From positions 434,001 to 498,000 of the forward strand of contig NZ_QMIK01000001.1 of NCBI RefSeq assembly GCF_003316845.1: 64,000 nt of DNA, given 5' to 3'. This DNA is from Cognataquiflexum aquatile (GTDB taxonomy: Bacteria > Bacteroidota > Bacteroidia > Cytophagales > Cyclobacteriaceae). Each line of letters starts with the position of its first letter. The stretch's first letter is position 1. The notes under the pieces are model-generated. The model saw only the letters and a list, made by a program, of their open reading frames with translations, was not told the origin of the DNA and did no database searches. Positions 60,668-64,000 of this stretch are shown piece after piece. The position numbers and the translations under genes were made by a program.

Positions 60668-61253
60668 TTAATCTTTTTTACTTTGGCGCCATTGTAAAAA
60701 AGGTGTCATGCTAAGTAAAACAAAAGAAGCAATTGATAACATGTCTCGTGTCAAAAAGTTCTTTTCAGCCTGACTTTTCATTTCTTCCAAAGTCGTCAAC
60801 TGGTCGCTTGTTAAATTTTTTGAGTTAACGCTTTGAATGTACTGATTTATTGGAATTTGCTGAATAACTGTTAGCACCATGTCCGAAAGCAAGAGAGCAA
60901 GACAAACCAAGATAATCCAAAAAGTTGTCGTCTTCCACTCCTTTATAAAAAGTAATATGTTAAGAGCATACAATCCTAGAAAAATCTGACCGAAAATTGG
61001 CATTCGCTGTCCCATGAATCCGTCTAGGATTTGCCAATAGCTCGTGTACTCTGCCACAGTCATCTTACTCACAACTGGTGCCATGACTCCAGCAAAATGG
61101 ATTCCTGCATATAGTCCCGTCATTACAATTAGTAGATAAAGTGTCACCTGTCTAACGGTTGAAAGAATGTTAGTCTTCATTGTATTATAGTTTTGCTTTA
61201 TATGAATTAAAATTTGTCGCTCGTTTGCTAGTCGTCAACCTATGGCAGGCAAT
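60628..61253. mobile_element. Cassette-like unit 3 with inverted boundary motifs
   Basis: Left boundary GTTGCCAGCCGTAGGT (60628-60643) and right boundary ACCTATGGCAGGCAAT (61238-61253) are imperfect inverted copies enclosing one gene. The right boundary leads into GTTTTGCTTTATTC, as in unit 2, so the units share their junction sequence. Confidence 0.42.
60668..61180 (-). CDS. DUF1772-like four-helix membrane protein
   Basis: The 170-aa product has four hydrophobic helices (VTLYLLIVMTGLYAGIHFAG, IFGQIFLGLYALNILLFI, FWIILVCLALLLSDMVLTVI, MLSIASFVLLSMTPFL). The central QIPINQYI matches the NxPINxxI-type motif of the DUF1772/anthrone oxygenase-like family, which suggests a membrane oxygenase or an unknown carrier. 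The assignment is by eye. It is the only gene in cassette-like unit 3. Confidence 0.65.
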   Translation of the reverse strand: MKTNILSTVRQVTLYLLIVMTGLYAGIHFAGVMAPVVSKMTVAEYTSYWQILDGFMGQRMPIFGQIFLGLYALNILLFIKEWKTTTFWIILVCLALLLSDMVLTVIQQIPINQYIQSVNSKNLTSDQLTTLEEMKSQAEKNFLTRDMLSIASFVLLSMTPFLQWRQSKKD

Positions 61254-61391
61254 GTTTTGCTTTATTCTATAATTGGTGAATGCATCCAAATAGCATGCTC
61301 TCTCTAATATTGTGGAAATAACTCCAATATCAAAATTACCTTTTCTTTGACAATCAAAAACCCCTTGATCAGGGTATTTTTACTAAAGGCA
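61252..61391. repeat. 140-bp direct repeat, copy 2
   Basis: Begins TGTTTTGCTTTATTCTATAA and continues AATATTGTGGAAATAACTCC, CTTTTCTTTGACAATCAAAA to CAGGGTATTTTTACTAAA. It aligns with 59758-59897 over nearly its full length with scattered substitutions. Confidence 0.7.
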
Positions 61392-61415
61392 GAAATAGAT
61401 TTATTTGGCATAAGA

Positions 61416-61866
61416 CTTTGCGCCCTTTGCCAAACCTTGAAGGTCATTGCGGTTAAAAAAATATCCAGCTTCTGGAGAAGCAAGATAACAATCCCTCCTC
61501 CTCTTGACCATTTCCTCCGTGCTCTCAGTGTCCTCTGCGGTTAAAAATCAATACCCTTTGCCCCCCCTTTGCGAAACCTTGGCGGCCATTGCGGTTAAAG
61601 ATTTGGAATGTTTGTGGAGACACAAACATTGGCGACGGAAGCAGGATAACAATCCCTCCTTCCTCCTGACCATTTCCTCCGTGCTCTCAGTGTCCTCTGC
61701 GGTTAAAAATCAATACCCTTTGCACCCCTTCGCGAAACCTTGGCGGCCATTGCGGTTAAAGATTTGGAATGTTTGTGGAGACACAAACATTGGCGACGGA
61801 AGCAGGATAACGATCCCTCCTCCTCCTGACCATTTCCTCCGTGCTCTCATAGTCCTCTGCGGTAAA
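61416..61866. repeat. Tandem repeat, ~160-bp unit, about 2.8 copies
   Basis: The unit contains TTTGCGAAACCTTGGCGGCC, ATTGCGGTTAAAG, the hairpin AATGTTTGTG GAGA CACAAACATT, GCAGGATAACAATCCC and CCTCCGTGCTCTCAGTGTCC. Reference points GACCATTTCC recur at 61506, 61668 and 61828, so the periods are 162 and 160 bp. The first copy is more divergent and lacks the hairpin. A diverged fragment is at 54374-54466. Confidence 0.85.
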
Positions 61867-61880
61867 AAGGGATATAAAAT

Positions 61881-61910
61881 GAATAAAGGGCGTAAAAACG
61901 CCCTTTATTC
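61881..61910. terminator. Terminator downstream of sulfatase gene
   Basis: The perfect 13-bp arms GAATAAAGGGCGT / ACGCCCTTTATTC have loop AAAA. It is symmetrical, so it works on either strand and lies 52 bp after the sulfatase stop on the minus strand. Confidence 0.88.
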
Positions 61911-61961
61911 ATTGCTGATCAGAGTATAAACCAAGAAACCCATGGTCTCCTGTTTGGCGGA

Positions 61962-64000
61962 TCATTTGGCTCCAGGTTTTGTCTCGATCGTCACCGATTT
62001 AATTTTGCCGGTGAACTTTTCTTTATCCGCATAAGCCGGATTTACCGGGGTGTTTTCATCAGTTCCGACATCGGCTGACTCATCTATTCCAAAGGTATTG
62101 CTGTTGGTCTTTTCAATTCTTCCTTCACCGATTTTCTCCCCATTCATTGAAATGGTGACGATACCACCGCCTCCACGACCACCGTCATAGGCAAAATCAA
62201 GTTTGATGGTATGTTTGCCAGCTTCCACTTTTTGTTTGGAGGTGACCGAATACTTTTCAAGTCCCACCCAATTATAGAAATAGGTTAGTTTTCCATTTTC
62301 CATGTAGAATGACCATCCGCCAAAGTCCCCGCCCTGACAGATGATAACGCCGTTGGCATTGGCAGGAACATCCACTTCAGCTGTAATGGACAGGGAAGTG
62401 TTTTTTACATTGATGAAAGCATTTTCAGGAATACCCTTTGCCCCTTCATAAAGTACGAGTTTGGTACGGCCGTTCATGAGGTCAGGTCTACCGGCAATCA
62501 CCGGATCGAAGCGCTCGATGCTGCGGTCGTCTATAGGCAACACATTATATTTCAATGCTTCTTCCATAAACTTCTTTTTCAGCTCTTCGAGTTTCTCGGG
62601 ATTTTGTTCCGCAAGGTTATTGGCCTGGCTGAAATCTTCATCCACATTATATAATTCCCAGATATCTTCCTGAAGTGGACGCCTTGGTTGGCCTTCCCAC
62701 GGTGCTTTATGGATGGTACCTGCATACCATCCTTCATGGTAAATGGCCCTGTTGCCGATCATTTCAAAGTATTGGGTTTTGCGGGTGTCTGCCGCTGCGC
62801 CATTGTCAAAGGAATAATTCATGCTGACACCTTCAATCGGTCTTTGGGCTATGCCATTGACAATTTTAGGCGAAGGGACTCCCACTGCCTCATAAATGGT
62901 CGGGGCCACATCTATAACATGATGAAACTGGGAACGAACTTCTCCCTTTGATTTGATACCGGCCGGCCAATGAAGTACCATGCCATTTCGTGTACCTCCA
63001 AAATTTGAAGCAACCTGCTTTGTCCAGGTAAATGGCGTATTTCCAGCCACGGCCCATCCTGCAGCAAAATGGTTGTAAGCATGCTCTGAACCTAGCTTGT
63101 CAATTACTTTCATTTGCATATCGAGAGTTTCTTGGACACCGTTGAAGTAGGTATTCTCATTGAACATTCCGATCATTCCGCCTTCAGCGCTTGAGCCGTT
63201 GTCACCGACTACATAAAAGAAAATCGTGTTTTCCAACTCACCGCGTTCCTCAAGGGCTTCTACCAATCGGCCAACCTGGCTGTCAGTATGCTCTGCAAAC
63301 CCCGCAAACACTTCCATCTGCTTTTCAAACAGCTTCTTTTCATCTGCAGTTAGTTTGTCCCAATCCTTAATGGCCTCAGGCTTTGGGGCGAGTACTGTAT
63401 TTTCAGGAACTACGCCCAATGCTTTTTGTCTTGCCAATGTTTCTTCGCGGACCTTGTCCCAACCTTGGGAAAATTTTCCTTTGTATTTTTCAATGTATTC
63501 CTTTGGCGCATGGTGTGGTGCGTGGGTAGCTCCTGTAGCAAAATAGACATAAAATGGTTTATCAGGAGTAAGAGATTGCTGCGTGTTCATCCATGCGATG
63601 GCCTGGTCGGTCATGTCATTTGTAAAATGGTAATTTTCGTCTTTTACATTTGGATAGACACGGGTCGTCCCATCGTAAACCATTGGATGCCATTGGTTGG
63701 TTTCTCCTCCGATAAAGCCATAAAACTTATCAAAACCGGAATGCGAAGGCCAACGATCGTAAGGACCGGACACAGAACCTTCCCAAGGTGGCGTTTCGTG
63801 GTATTTTCCAAATGCCGCAGTGCTGTAGCCATTCAGCCTCAGAACTTCAGCTACAGGAGTGATGGTCTGTGGACGGATCCCGGTATTGCCCGGGAAAGCC
63901 GTAGCGACTTCCATGATGGCACCTGCATTATTGGAGTGGTGGTTATACCCTGTGAGTATGGCTGTTCGTGTAGGTGAACACAAAGCTGTCGTGTGAAAAC
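61962..64000 (-). CDS. Sulfatase (arylsulfatase family), 5' end cut by window
   Basis: The gene runs off the right edge; about 679 residues are visible. The frame stays open to the last base and reads FHTTALCSPTRTAILTGYNHH, the formylglycine-type sulfatase active-site motif (C-x-P-x-R, Cys converted to formylglycine by a maturase). The true N-terminus with the metal ligands and signal peptide is beyond the window. Later landmarks are YFATGATHAPHHAPKEYIEKY and VVGDNGSSAEGG (metal ligands D, N). The C-terminal region is a beta-rich domain, DFAYDGGRGGGGIVTISM. It hydrolyses sulfate esters, possibly from marine polysaccharides. Confidence 0.93.
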   Translation of the reverse strand, partial: FHTTALCSPTRTAILTGYNHHSNNAGAIMEVATAFPGNTGIRPQTITPVAEVLRLNGYSTAAFGKYHETPPWEGSVSGPYDRWPSHSGFDKFYGFIGGETNQWHPMVYDGTTRVYPNVKDENYHFTNDMTDQAIAWMNTQQSLTPDKPFYVYFATGATHAPHHAPKEYIEKYKGKFSQGWDKVREETLARQKALGVVPENTVLAPKPEAIKDWDKLTADEKKLFEKQMEVFAGFAEHTDSQVGRLVEALEERGELENTIFFYVVGDNGSSAEGGMIGMFNENTYFNGVQETLDMQMKVIDKLGSEHAYNHFAAGWAVAGNTPFTWTKQVASNFGGTRNGMVLHWPAGIKSKGEVRSQFHHVIDVAPTIYEAVGVPSPKIVNGIAQRPIEGVSMNYSFDNGAAADTRKTQYFEMIGNRAIYHEGWYAGTIHKAPWEGQPRRPLQEDIWELYNVDEDFSQANNLAEQNPEKLEELKKKFMEEALKYNVLPIDDRSIERFDPVIAGRPDLMNGRTKLVLYEGAKGIPENAFINVKNTSLSITAEVDVPANANGVIICQGGDFGGWSFYMENGKLTYFYNWVGLEKYSVTSKQKVEAGKHTIKLDFAYDGGRGGGGIVTISMNGEKIGEGRIEKTNSNTFGIDESADVGTDENTPVNPAYADKEKFTGKIKSVTIETKPGAK

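Larger units (their letters stand above)
61181..61961. other. 781-bp non-coding gap filled with repeats
   Basis: Holds the second 140-bp direct repeat (61252-61391), a tandem array with a 160-bp unit (61416-61866) and a terminator at 61881-61910. Open frames seen here (for example 61504-61929) are read-through of the tandem array and show no protein features. Confidence 0.6.

Noticed and set aside
57513-61253. Classical class 1-type integron array
   Set aside because: No intI gene or attI site is present in the window and the boundary cores do not match RYYYAAC/GTTRRRY exactly, so only 'cassette-like' is claimed.
61416-61866. CRISPR array
   Set aside because: The units are ~160 bp and tandem with no unique spacers of 30-40 bp, and no cas genes are nearby.
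61504-61929. 141-codon open frame on the + strand
   Set aside because: It is read-through of the ~160-bp tandem repeat; the translation merely repeats a block (TISSVLSVSSAVKNQYP) and has no protein features.

Overview
The window reads as ordinary chromosome of a member of the Bacteroidota, most likely family Cyclobacteriaceae (Algoriphagus, Cyclobacterium, Belliella and relatives). This is inferred from gene content: type IX secretion sorting domains (CHU_C) with SprB-like repeats, DUF3078, DUF5777, DUF4301 and DUF4136 proteins, many outer-membrane and lipoproteins, AT-rich gaps with TAnnTTTG-type -7 boxes, and hardly any Shine-Dalgarno sequences. No database search was possible, so family names are recognised by eye.

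Layout. 0.1-6 kb: sucC, tRNA-Arg, a stress protein, DUF3078 and DUF4136 envelope proteins, a DUF962 membrane protein, a single-domain response regulator, an uncharacterised 161-aa protein, a hyperacidic 64-aa protein and a 48-aa single-pass membrane protein. 6-12.4 kb: POT peptide transporter, cyclophilin, CNT nucleoside transporter, and an etfB-etfA-bifunctional nuclease operon. 12.4-18.7 kb: TPR protein, quinone-reductase-like MDR enzyme, dnaB, an mpl-exonuclease pair, and an M48 lipoprotein protease. 18.8-25.4 kb: DUF4442 protein, two secreted unknowns, gluQ-like synthetase, S10 peptidase, truC, and a bile-acid/Na+ symporter-type carrier. 25.6-30.9 kb: a lipoprotein, an overlapping operon of MBL hydrolase, patatin and acyltransferase, accA, two identical tRNA-Asp genes, and galE. 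31-37.5 kb: two tandem paralogues of about 1,045 aa, with an IgGFc-binding-like N-terminus, a PKD domain, SprB-type repeats and a CHU_C tail. 37.8-43.3 kb: NfeD-like protein plus flotillin, mutarotase, MerR regulator overlapping dprA, and ffh. 43.6-49.2 kb: serine hydrolase, pxpABC (5-oxoprolinase), and a DUF4301 protein. 49.5-57 kb: WYL regulator, a membrane protein of unknown role, a Rieske/YceI/DUF5777 cluster, and a large FtsX/MacB-type permease.

The last 7 kb (57-62 kb) is different. It is a mosaic of single genes set between imperfect inverted boundary motifs built around AACGTT, a long imperfect hairpin, three copies of a palindromic REP-like element, a pair of ~140-bp direct repeats, and a ~160-bp tandem repeat. 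Three genes there (a DUF6602-like possible nuclease, a lipoprotein and a DUF1772-like membrane protein) each look like mobile cassettes. The layout recalls integron cassettes, but no integrase is present and the boundary motifs do not match the classical attC core. The window ends inside a sulfatase gene.

The genes are mostly housekeeping with short operons. The regions most worth following up are the cassette-like mosaic, the tandem surface proteins, and an orphan promoter/terminator pair at 7.94-8.06 kb that could mark a small RNA.
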